From assembly GCA_045837725.1 (NCBI GenBank), contig JBEWZL010000215.1, positions 1 through 64,000 of the forward strand: DNA of 64,000 nucleotides, given 5' to 3'. Both the position numbers and the translations under genes were made by a program. The number at the start of each line of letters is the position of its first letter. The stretch's first letter is position 1. This stretch comes from Vermamoeba vermiformis. Its lineage: Eukaryota; Tubulinea; Echinamoebida. Below the pieces are notes generated by a model. That model searched no databases. It was not told the DNA's origin and saw only the letters and a list, made by a program, of their open reading frames with translations. This document shows positions 31,702 to 42,838 of this stretch, one piece after another.

Positions 31702-34700
31702 ATGTTGGCAGCTTTTGGCTATGTCATGCCGTTATTGCACGGCCCCACGTTGAACTTTTGCGCAGATGAGGAAGCAAACAACAAAATTAAATTATCAAAA
31801 ATGGTGGTGGAGTCGAAAATTAGGTAAGTTACTTGAATATTATTATAGCGTGACTGATCACAAAATTCAGCAAACTATTCGCCAAAACGACTATTTTCTT
31901 AACGTTCAAAAGCGAGCTAGAATTTGACGTTGAAGGAAATCTAGAATTTCCCTTGCCCGACGGTGCAGTGATTAATGGCTACGGGTAAGCTCGATAAATT
32001 TCTACAAAAGTCAAATATTAAATATTTCTGAAGACTGGATGTTGATGGTGTTATTGCCGACGCCTCTTTAGTTCCAAAAACCAAGGCCGAAGCAGTATTC
32101 GAAGAAGGTACTGTACTTCGCATTGTTACATTTCTAGGTGCTAATGATTGTACAGAAAAACGTAAAGGTGTTGATCCCGGATTGGTTCAGCAAGTTAAAG
32201 GCAACATGTTTCAAACACGCGTATATCCTATTCGAGCACATGGCACTCGCACTGTCAAAATTGTTTACACCTCCGAGCTAGCGACGGGCAAAGATAACTC
32301 GGCGATCTATGCCCATCCCGTGCCGTTGGAGTACAACATCGACTTCGAGGCCAGGTGTGGAAGTGGTCTCCAACACAGACGACGCGCCGATCTTCGCGAA
32401 CGAAGGCTTCGGTCCTGTGCAATTCACTCGAACTGGCGGAAGTTTTGTGTGCAAGATTGAGCGACACGATTGGTCCATTCCCGATGCCTCGATCGCCGTG
32501 GTGTTGCCCTCACAAAAAGCAACGGAGTTGTACATTGAGAGCGCAGAGGAGCGGCAGTACTTTGCCATTAGTGACGACTTGCCCAAGTGCGACGAGCCTC
32601 GTAAGTTGGTCGGTGGTACTGAAGTTCCAAAACTAATCGTTTGATTCCTTCAGGCAAAGTTCCCATCAATGTCGCCATTCTGTGGGATTGCTCTGGCAGC
32701 AGAGCGACTGAAGTAAGTTGTGGCGATTGAGAGTGAATTTGACTGTGCTAATGTTACGCTTCAGGCCAAAGAGATCGAGCTCGTCGAGAAGTTCGTCGAG
32801 TCCTGTGGCGACAACCTGTCGATTGACTTGTACAACTTCAGTACCTTTGTCGAACCGAAGAAGTCGTTCACCAAACAGAACATGAATGAGTTAATCAGCA
32901 CTCTAAAGAAAACGGTTTATGACGGGGCCACACGTTTCGATACTTTGCGCTCAACAATAGCCACGAACAACTATGATTGCTTCTTGCTCTTCAGCGACGG
33001 CATCACCTCTCTCGGGGATAATTGTGCACCGCTAGACGAATCTGCTGTTGGCACAACCAGCCCTATTTATGCATTTGGTGCCAGCACGGGTGCATGCGAT
33101 CACAATTTCTTGCGCTTGTGGGCTTATCAAACTGGCGGAGTTTATTTCAACTTGCAGTCCAAGAGCACGGACATCGGCGACGTCGTCAAGTCAATTGGCA
33201 AGCCTGTGCTCCGATTGGTCAGTGTTCGGGGCACGAGCGACAACGATGTCGAGCAAGTGTATCCTCCTGCTCTAACTCCTGTGGCATCGACCAACAATCA
33301 TTACGTCGTTGTTGGACAGTTGCGCGCCAAAGAGACAGAAGTTACTGTGAATTACGGCTTCGGACTGAACGATGTACGCGTCACAAAGAAGTACAAACTG
33401 AACGGCAATGTGACTAACACTGGTAAGATTACGGTTCTTTAAAAAAGGCGACTAATCTCCTTAGGTCTTATCTCTACTTTGTGGGCTCAATACAAGTTGC
33501 ACTCTTTGCAGTTCTTGCCCGAAAAGAACAAAGATGAGATTTTAGCATTGGGCCAAAAATTCAACTTTGTGACCTCAGAAACCAGCTTACTAGTGCTTGA
33601 GACCGTCGAACAGCATGCAGAGCACATGATCGAGCCCGCCAAGTCACGCAAAGAAATGTACGAGGCGTACCACAAGCTGAAAGAAGATTTCGAGCGAAGA
33701 TTGGAGAACTGGGAGACTGAGAAGGTAGCTCTCGTTGAGCAAATGTGGGAGGGCAGGTAAGTCAGCGCATGAATCAATATGCACGAACTAACGCGTGCCT
33801 TGCAGAGTGGCTTGGTGGGAAACAGGCGCAACACCACAACAACAAGGTCTCGAATACCCAAGCTTCTCTTATCCTGTCTTTGGTCCTTCCCCACTTGCTA
33901 ATGGCGCGAACGTTCCCACTGACAATAACATGATTGTGATTGAAATCGGCTCTGGGCTCACTAAGGCCGGATTTTTAGGCGAAACCAAGCCTCGAGCGAT
34001 AGTTCCAACCATGATCGGCAGACCTCGTCACACCGGTGTCATGGTCGGCATGGGTCAAAAGGACAGCTATGCCGGTGAAAGCCTTGATACTGGTGGCGAC
34101 GCAGAGAACGAGGAATCGGCTTCGGTTCAAGCGTCAGTGGTGCTTCAGCCTTGGAGCCCCAACACACCCTACACTGAAGCGATCAAAAAGGCACCCAAAC
34201 CCCAACAATACGAGGTGTATCTCACCCAGAAGGCACAGTACGGCAGTTCACCTGCATTCTACTTTGACTGCGCCAGTCACTTCTTTTACGACGGCCGACG
34301 AGACACTGCCATAAGAGTTCTCGGCAACATTTGCGAACTCAAAGTTGAACAAGCACAAATGTTACGCATCATGGCCTACAAGTTCTCTGAGATGGGTGAA
34401 ATCGATCTGGCTATCGAAGTGTTCCGCAAGGTGTTAACGCTGAAGCCATTTGAACCTCAGTCTTACAGGTATGACCGTAGCGAGGGCACATTGATCGGTA
34501 CTAATCAAGGAGCAGAGACTTGGCATTGGAACTGGCTCGCAAAGAAGAGTTCCAAGAAGCAATTGATTTGATGTTCAAAGTCATTGTTGGCTACTGGCCC
34601 GCTGCCTTCCAAGAGATCGAAATCACCGCGCTGTTCGAACTCAACAACATGATTGCCAAGGCTGATCGCAAGGGCTTTAAATACGTCTTGCCTAAATTGC

Positions 34701-35196
34701 TGACACCCAAGCTCGTCAAAAACTTGGACGTTGATTTGCGCATTTCAATGGCTTGGTAAGGACCGATGGTAATTGCGAGCGTTGATCTAACGCGAATGTG
34801 CTGCAGGGACACTGACAACACCGATCAAGATTTGCACGTAAAAGAGCCCGGAGGTACCGTGTGCAGCTACTACAACCGATTCCCTGCCTCAGGTGCGATG
34901 ATGTCACGCGACTTCAGACAAGGTTACGGACCCGAAGAGTAAGCACAGGCTCAGGTAGTACTCATGCAACATAGCACTAACGAGTTCGCGTTAGGTACAT
35001 GATTCGCAAGGCTAAAAAAGGTGTCTACGAGGCTACGACTAATTACTACGGTGGCGGTGGCATGTGCGGTCCGACAACGATCATTCTTTATTTCTTCACC
35101 AACTACGGTCGCGAGAATGAGCGAATGACAGTGACTACCACACGCTTGGCAGATAACCGCTCGACAAACATTATTGGCAGCATAACGATCACTTAA
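31702..35196 (+). CDS. VIT and von Willebrand A domain protein with embedded actin segment
   Basis: About nine exons, roughly 1,000 residues. Order: a VIT domain (for example [39 protein letters not shown]) and a VWA domain with the MIDAS DCSGS and LLFSDG. Then come a helical region ([19 protein letters not shown]), VAWWETG, an actin-like insert (33930-34082), and the conserved block [18 protein letters not shown] with TPR-like repeats ([35 protein letters not shown]). A C-terminal DUF2135-like domain follows ([19 protein letters not shown]). Proteins with this VIT-VWA-DUF2135 layout are mostly bacterial (Myxococcota, Planctomycetes). Here the gene has spliceosomal introns, so any transfer is not recent. 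Near 32,350-32,358 one extra base shifts the frame (FEAR then VEVVSN), with no plausible intron. No signal peptide is evident. The function is unknown. Confidence 0.85.
33930..34082 (+). other. In-frame actin N-terminal segment inside the VIT/VWA protein
   Basis: 51 codons read [15 protein letters not shown], then [14 protein letters not shown] and [15 protein letters not shown]. This is the start of actin (about residues 6-57), including phosphate loop 1 (DNGSG, here EIGSG) and the nearly unchanged [18 protein letters not shown] stretch. It sits in one exon, in frame, between the VWA/helical region and the [10 protein letters not shown] block, where homologous proteins have a low-complexity linker. 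There are no obvious splice sites at its borders. Confidence 0.85.
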
Positions 35197-35227
35197 GGTG
35201 CAGTTGTAGTAATACATTAAAACTATA

Positions 35228-36527
35228 TTATTTATCTTCGATTGGTCTTCCATAGTCGTCGAACAGGTTGCATTTTAGCTTCCAGAACGGCTTCTTAATC
35301 CGCTCAAACAGCTGCTTGAATTCAGACGAGCGTTTCCTGTGATTTAATACCACAGGCAGTTCTTTTTCAGTGGCGGGGCCAATTGTAAAGGACAGTTCAC
35401 GAGGTCCGTCCATACCTTCAAAGTGCACGTATTGCAGATTGGCAGGCAGATTTTGCATGAGTAGTTGAATGGCTTTTGGATCCATAGTCATACCTAGTCA
35501 AATCGTTAGTTGCTTTGTTTTACCTTCTGAGCGGTCAGAAAAACTTACCTTTGTGCGTGTAGTTCTTAATCTTCTCGAGGATGCGCAGGATCTTGTCGTT
35601 ATCAACTTTATACAACTGATGAAAAGTGAATGATTCGAGCGATCTTCGGTCCAGTATTGCGTCGAGAAGTTGGGGCGTCAAATCGTAAAATCCGAGTTCC
35701 AAGATCGTGAGCTGTTTCAATGAGGCAAGAACTTGGCTCAACAGCTGTGAATTGATGTTGGAATTGTTCACTAATCGCAGCTCTTGCAATTCAGTCATAT
35801 TTTTAATGCACTCCAGTGCTTGTGGTGTAATTTTGCGGCACTGTCGCAATGACAAGATCTCGAGATTCTTCAACAGCGACAGAGACGAGTTGTCGAGCAG
35901 CACTTGACAGCTGTCAATGCGAAGCTCGCGCAAGGTTGGGCCATAGAAATTGCAAATCTTGGCCACAACGCGGTCATTGATCGCAGTGTGCGACAGATTC
36001 AGTCGACGGATGCGCGGCAGTTGATCCAACGCGTGGACCATTTCAGAGCTGTTGACTTTAGTGCCTGCCAAATTGAGTTCAGTGAGACCCGGCACTGCGG
36101 ATAGTGCATCGATAATAGTGGCTGTTGGGATTAGTTCGCAGTTGGACAGATCCACTCGCTTCAAGCCACCAAACCGTTTAGCGAGTGAATAGAGCATTTG
36201 ACCGTCGAATTTTTCTTTGGCAAACATGCGCCAGTTGAATGACGTAATGATGCTCCAGTACGTGGCGTTCCATCCGCGGCAAACCGTTCGCACTCTGAAC
36301 GATTTATTAATTATTCAAGCGTCTAAAAATTTCAGTATTTAAATGCTATTATTGTTGCTTGTAACTTACGACATTAAATCAATATTATCAAATTGGTCGA
36401 ACAAAATATACACTATGTCAACGGGCAAATCCAAAAAATCAATCGTGCCCTCGTTCATTCCATAAAAGGAGCCGATCTCATATTCGGTGGTCTCTTCCAC
36501 CTCCGTTTGCTCAATTTTCTCGTCCAT
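35228..36527 (-). CDS. F-box and leucine-rich repeat protein
   Basis: Three exons: 36527-36370, 36295-35549 and 35491-35228 (approximate borders). An acidic N-terminus (MDEKIEQTEVEETTEYE) precedes an F-box-like motif (LDLPVDIVYILFDQF ... MSVRTVCRGWNATYW). About eight leucine-rich repeats follow (for example LKRVDLSNCEL, LTELNLAGTKV, IRRLNLSHTAI, LRELRIDSCQV, LEILSLRQCRKIT, LQELRLVNNSNI, LTILELGFYDL). The layout fits the substrate-receptor subunit of an SCF ubiquitin ligase, with the LRRs choosing the target. A short C-terminal exon (LPANLQYVHFEGMDGP, then a basic stretch) has no known fold. About 30 bp separate its stop from the convergent VIT/VWA stop. Confidence 0.8.
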
Positions 36528-36902
36528 TATTAAGCAATTGTGGTGGACAGACAGGGGACTTAAAAAATTAAACGTTGTTGTGGAAATTTGTGAAACTATC
36601 TTCGCAAAACAACCAGAAGGCAGAAAAATCTAAGATGCACGATAGATTATGCTAATGTTCGTGCAAATACACGTGAATCAATTCAGCAAATGACTCGGAG
36701 TCAGGATGTCAAACTTTTAATTCCAGTCCATCAAAATTTGCCTTGGTATTATTGCCTTGGAAGGTACAAATCTAAACTAAATACAAATACTAATTATATT
36801 GATTTTTCTATGGCATGTCAACCTTTTTAGAACAACCAAATAATTATTTGGTTTACGGAACCCTTGTGTAATTTCGCTTTCATACCCGATTAATAAGCAA
36901 AC
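36528..36902. promoter_or_regulatory. Divergent intergenic region
   Basis: 375 bp between the F-box/LRR start (minus) and the Kelch protein start (plus). It is AT-rich, with a CCAAATAATTATTTGG palindrome at about 36835-36850 some 53 bp before the Kelch ATG. No gene is seen. Confidence 0.5.
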
Positions 36903-38535
36903 ATGAGAATAATATTATTAATTTTTTTGGTTGATTTACTCCTGCTAACTGCAAGCTCGATTGCAATTACCGGTGCAGATCCGTATCTCCGAGCTACAGA
37001 CCTTCAAAACTTACCAGAGGCTTCCATAGACGCGTCCTTATACCCTATTAACTGTTCTATACACGTAGAAGAGTGGTTACCATTGAGTTTCTCTTTTGCT
37101 GGTCAAGCGGCATCCAGTAAGTCTACCCCAAAGTATCTTTCTCGCTTGATTGTGAATGATACTAAGCATTCGATGCAATTACTAAACATTGTTTGTTCGA
37201 TCACAATTAGTTTCACTAAGCCCGACTCACAAAATATTGAGAATTTATCTTCGTTCTCGATAGGTTCATCCGCCGTCGTCGCAGGCAAGCTGCTTGTATT
37301 CAGTATTCCGTCAGAACATCGATTGTTGTCGAGAAAAGATATCGCGGTGGACACATTTGACCCCGCGAAAGACGCCTGGATCAGATCCAAGTCCCATCAA
37401 ATTCCCATCAAAGGTGATCGACTACTTGTCACCAGCGATGGGGAAAGGTACGAAAAAAATTGTTACTGTCTCGTAGTAATTTCTGTTTTAGATACGCCTA
37501 CGTCGCTATTGGCAGTCACAGTCCGATCCACTACTTCGATCGCGGTCACACTTTGACCGGTGTCTGGCGATATGACGCGATGACCAACGAATGGACTGAC
37601 ATGCCACTGATCTCCCACACGGTGTAAGAACCTCTGATCAATTCTAGGGTCTTATTCTTGCTAATCCTCGCAACATTAGCTTTTTGGGTGGACTTGCCTT
37701 TTCTGGAAAGCACTTGCATTTCATTGGTAATATCGGCCAATTGATTATATATCAATACTCACACTACTACATATGTAGGTTCATTAGCTGCACGTGATTC
37801 GAAGTCACCCGTTGAGTGTTCGCATTGGCGACTCGACACTAGTGTCACGTACCCTAAATGGGAAAGTGCTGCGCCGCTCACTCGATGTCGCGGAAACTTT
37901 CACGTGGCGGCGCTGAAAGGTACGTCTCAGCAACAAAAGAATTCAGAACTGATGTCAGTTTGGCAGGCCACGTTTACGCGATTGGTGGAACGAAAGGCCA
38001 AGGAGAGCAACAGCTCGAAGTCAGCGCCATGGACCACTATGACCTCGGCACAGGTACGGCGGTTATTGACTCGATTGTAATGACTCATCATCATTGCAGA
38101 TTCGTGGACTGCGTTGGACATTCCACTGGCCGTGTCGCAATCCAGTTCATCTGTGGCAGTGATCTACGACACCCTTGTCGTGATTAGCACGCAGCTCGAT
38201 AGTCCATTCAGTCACGTGATTGAGTTCGATACTGTCGCTGACACGTGGAGCAATCTCGTGCCATTGCCGCGCAAACTGACCCAACCCGTGCACTTTGGTA
38301 AGAGGTGAGCTAGTAATATGAACAAGTTCTCATGGTGCTGTTGTTAGGCTTGTTAAGTGACGTCACGTGGCAAGATATGAAGGGAGATTTCATTGCAGTG
38401 GTGAGTGACATCAACACGATTGATCCACTAGCATTCATGGGTCGCATCAAGTACCCCACTGAGTGCAAGTTGCGTGCCAAGAAGAACGTGCACCCGCCCA
38501 AAGGAGTATGCGAAGTGTTGCCTCATCAGCCATGA
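36903..38535 (+). CDS. Secreted or luminal Kelch-repeat-like protein
   Basis: About six exons, roughly 440 residues. A clear signal peptide (MRIILLIFLVDLLLLTASSIA) opens the protein. The rest reads as Kelch-type beta-propeller blades: YVAIGSHSP with VWRYDAMTNEWTDMPL; FLGGLAFSGKHLHFIG with WRLDTSVTYPKWESAAPL; RCRGNFHVAALKGHVYAIGG with MDHYDLGT/DSWTALDIPL; and VVISTQLD with VIEFDTVADTWSNLVPL. Joining the blade at 37919/37968 uses the acceptor in TTTGGCAG, which restores GHVYAIGG. Several N-glycosylation sequons fit a secretory location. The final exon ends in KNVHPPKGVCEVLPHQP. No enzyme motif is visible. It is convergent with the mannosidase gene, 12 bp apart. Confidence 0.75.
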
Positions 38536-38547
38536 ACGTGCTTTGCA

Positions 38548-41500
38548 TTAAACGATCTTCTGTCGTTTATTGTTTCTGTCTTTGTTGTACTCGTTGCTTG
38601 TGGGCTCCACAAATTTGTTCTTTTTGGGCTTGGTTCGAGAGTGCCACAATGAAGATATCAAGCACGCGGTCAATGCAAAGGCCACGAGATAAATCACAAA
38701 CACGTCTCGATTGGATTCTTGTCGGGTGAGGGGCAGTTCTATTTTAGGTCTGAGTGTTTTAGACTTCATTTCTGCATTATACGTGCTCGTGTCTGCCATC
38801 GATCCGAGCTGCACCATGAAGGTGCGGATCTCGCATGGGCGAAGTGAGATTTCATCTTTGACCTCGCTGTTCGCCACAAACTCTGTTTTTACATTGACGT
38901 CCTTGATCTTCGACAGTTCTGACAGCCCCGATGATCTCCATGCCAAGCGTGCATTGTTGACACTGCCTGTGCTGTCAAGCGACTTTTCTTCGAGCACACG
39001 CATGACATCCATATTTAACAACTGTTGAACATTCGTGATTTTATCTGATTGGCCTTCAATATGTCGTTGAGCAGTGTTCGCGAGCCGTAGCAAGATTTTG
39101 TTCTCGTCGTGCAAGTGCTGTAACAGCATTAAAACGACGGTAACATGTTAATTGACCGTACCTGAAATGTCGCAAGATGTATGTTGTGGGGCAAGGATTC
39201 TGACAGGCACATTAGAACTCGTTGTCATTCGATATGAACTTACCTTTCATTGGCCGATAACTCGTTGTAAACGACTTCTTCCACACTTCTACTGACACCT
39301 GCGATTCAAAGGCGCGCTCTTTGGTCGTCAGAGCCAACAACGGATTGTTTAACATGGTGCTCAGTTGTCTAAATAGAAATTCAGTGCTACAGTAAGGCTT
39401 CTCTGTCGTACCTGGCCGTGACTTCAGACATTGCAGTGGTGTGCCATAAACTCCACAAAGTCGCGCTGACTGTTGTCTGGTCGTTGTTGCCCTCGCCAAT
39501 GCCTCGCTCGTCATCATTCGGCAGATTTCGATGCAACATTAGCTCAAGTGTGCCTGATTCGAGACTGGTAACTCCCATCGCATGTTGGTGCATGACCTAC
39601 CACTTGTTAATAACATTAGACTGGCTGCAGTGCTACGTACCGTAAATCTTTGGTTCGTCCGTTCACTCTGCACGTACGCCATGGACACGCAGGGGTAATA
39701 ATTGTGCTCGGGCACGTTGTCTGTTTTCTCCCGTCGCAGCAATTCGAGACCATTGTCGGTGTAAAAGTAGCTGCTGTCGTCAATGTTCGTGTTGTAGCGC
39801 ACAATGACTTCACTCGCGGACTCAGCTCTGACCGTGTAATCTTGTTCGATCACGTGTGCCATGGTCTCAATGCTCGAATACACACGAATCTGCCACTCCA
39901 TGCCGTTGTTCATAATCACGCGTGCTTCTTGTACGTGCGGGCCTTTGAACAATACTAACAAGAAGCCATCAACGATCGATGCAGCGGGACCTGCTGTTGT
40001 CATCAAATAGGCACCACTTCTCACTGAATTTTGGTATGCTAGCAGCTAAACGCTTGTTATAAGAAATAGGCATAAGATTAATGCGTACATCTTGCACAAT
40101 AGTAACGGGCTCATCGGTTACTTTGTTAACAGCTCGCTCAATCATGCCATTGGTCGCTGAGAACGTGACACGAATAACGTCATTCTCAATTATTGCTTGA
40201 TCAGGCTCCAATGCCTTCGACTGTGCCTCGAACTTCGAGTCCACGTAGTGTGTGGCTGAAATGCAATGAGACACTATATTGGTGATATAACCCGTTGTTC
40301 ATTACCTCTCGATTGGTACACCTCCATCGCTGGCATTTTTATCGATGAGTCCGTGGCAGTCAAGTAATAAGTCTCGATGGCTAAGGGCTCTACAGTCACT
40401 TTGAAGTACAAGTGGTACTGGTGATTGTAGCTCGTTGGATCGGCTGAGATTAACTGCAACAGACGTCATTAGCGAAAGAGGTTGCAATGACTGGAGTTAT
40501 TACTTGATGCGGCACCACTTGGCCTTGACTATTGTGCACTCGAATGTCGTTCAACGAGCGCACTGTCAGCTTGTAGAACTGCTCTCGCGTCCACGCAAGT
40601 GAATTATGCAAGACAACAATGTGTTCCTATCAACGGATTAATTCTTATGTTCACTGGCCAGCGAGGGTACTTTTTTGTAAGTGAAATCTAGCACTGAAAT
40701 CTCCGAGTCGAGCTGAGGTCTGCCGTGCTGGCCATTCAACAGCACTGAAAGTGAGTCAGACAGCACTTCTTTAGCCAAGTGATACGCTTGATTCAATCGT
40801 CGCATGTAGTCGTTGATCACTGTCGAAGTCGCCGTGCCAGTGATGGCGTCGTGGTGCATAATCAGCGCTGTGTCCTATTAAAGAAGTCAACAAGTAGTGC
40901 AAAGAGAACGCGCATCCGTACTTGTCGTGCAACAGTCATGGCAGCTGAGTGCAAGTCAGTGTCAAGCACGACTTGTTCATTCAACGCAGGAACTATTTGA
41001 AAGATCAACCTCAGTAAATTCATTGAAGTAATATGAACTCGTTGACGTACTTGACGCGTGATAGTTCGCGAGTGTCAACGCTACATCAGCGGAACGAATG
41101 ACTGCGTCAACTTGTCGCGAGTACAACTTGAGTAAAGGTTGAGTGGTGTACAGGCCCTAAATTGTCATGTCAATAATATTCTCGCTAATGAGAGAGGTCC
41201 GAACTTACAGTCCAATAGCCGTTCTCCAGATCTGCGTACGGAAAGAAATCTCCGACGTACGAAGGAAATTCGACCTCAGTCCGTTGCAGAGCGGCAAAGT
41301 AGCGCGATAACGTCGAATATTGCACGCGCACATTGAACTCTGGATGTGAATTGACGTAATTGATCAAGAGGTCCATGTTCGTGAACTGTCGCTCTGCTGC
41401 CACGAATCGAAAATCATCGCCCCACGGGAACATGATCACATTTGTGCGGTACAAACTTGCTGCACTCTGTTGACGGATATTTAAATCAACCACGTTTGGA

Positions 41501-42588
41501 GATGATACATAGGACAGTACTAACCCCGACGTATTTCTTCGCAAAGTAAGTGCCTTCTCTTTCGAGGTCTGCAGGCAGATCTGAGCGTTCGAAGTCATAG
41601 GAGCTGCGTGCAAGTATTAGAACGACCTCGATTAAAGGAAATTGAATAGGAGACTTACGAGGAGTAGCTGAGAGTCAACACGTGCGCAAGGAGCTTGAGT
41701 TCTGGTCTGTAAATTGAAATTAATAATGGCTGCTAGTATAATTATATACATTTCGTCCTTGCCTCGTGTGACTGTGCCACAAGAACTCAAATTGTCGATT
41801 GTCGCGCAGTTGTTTCTTCGTCGCATAATGCACTCGATTTAACACTACTGCATCGAAGCCTGCAAGTGCTAGTACTGTTGGAGTCAAGGACGAGTGACCG
41901 AACGGATCAATCTGTAAGTATTGGTATGAGAATAGATGCCCCAAAGGTTTGTACTGGATCCGATTGTACCTGCCAAGCCACATTGGGCTTCACTTTGAAG
42001 TTCTCCCATAAATAACGGTGCCCCACTGTAATTTGATCCATCACTTGATGATAATGAGCATTAGCTTCGTCGTGTTGGACCCATCCGCCTACAAAGCAAT
42101 GGCAACTTAATATGCATGTGTCTACAATAGTGATCTTACCTCCTACAAACTCCAATTGTTTATTTTCAACTAATTTGCGCACGTTTGCTCGTAGTTCTTC
42201 AGATTGTTCCTCGTACCAACGAGCAAAAAATGATCTACCAGCCAATATTTGTTAAAATTAAAATAGACAAGCGTATCGTTAGTACTTACATCTCTGACCA
42301 TATAAATGTGCGAGTTGAATTTTTCAATAATTCTCCAACGACATTTGTTAAAATCTGAGATACTTTGATTTGAAAATACCCCTAGTACAATATCAATAAC
42401 AATGAATGCTAGGGAATTTTAATGGTTGTTTCATTGTTGGAATTTCCAATTACTTCAAATGTTTCTTTCCAGCCTGGGTCGCAATGTGAGTGAGGAATCA
42501 GATGTACATCAATTACAGCCAGTCGTACAGAGAAAAAAAAAGATAAAATAATAAATGATGTACATATTAACTTCGTGTACGAGAACAT
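38548..42588 (-). CDS. Alpha-mannosidase, glycoside hydrolase family 38
   Basis: More than a dozen short exons encode about 1,050 residues. Start at 42588 (MFSYTKLICTSFIILSFFFS) is a signal peptide or anchor. The catalytic domain shows IPHSHCDPGW (zinc ligands His and Asp; Asn is usual where Cys stands), GGWVQHDEANAHY, IDPFGHSS (nucleophile Asp), FPWGDDFRF and MHHDAITGT (zinc-ligand His). All zinc ligands and the nucleophile are kept. The C-terminal beta domains follow (RSGAYLMTTAGPA, DNGLELLRREK). Unusually, the protein ends in a hydrophobic segment (VFVIYLVAFALTACLISSL) and a basic tail, predicting C-terminal membrane anchoring. The role is trimming of alpha-mannose from N-glycans in the Golgi or lysosome; which of the two is not certain. 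Exons near 40,025-40,110 join at a GTACG donor with a 43-nt intron. Confidence 0.92.
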
Positions 42589-42838
42589 GGTTCATTTGTG
42601 GCTTCATGCCTAGCACTAAAATCTGATTTAAAAGTTTTTTGGCGCTCAATTTTGGCCAGATGAAATTTAAACCTTAACAGGAATAACCGTATGTTGTGGT
42701 AATGGACTATTCATATACTATCCACCAGTTGCGAAATTTGATAGCTACCAACACACGTCAAAAATTTTCATGAATGCCAAAAAAAGAACTTGAAACGCTA
42801 CTTTTCATTAAATATTACATTATCTAACAACAACAACA

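Noticed and set aside
37919-37968. Apparent frameshift in the Kelch-like gene
   Set aside because: Using the acceptor in TTTGGCAG in place of the one at GATGTCAG restores the Kelch frame (ALKGHVYAIGG); no lesion is needed.
40025-40110. Apparent frame change in the mannosidase gene
   Set aside because: A 43-nt GTACG-TTAG intron explains it and restores YQNSVRSGAYLM.
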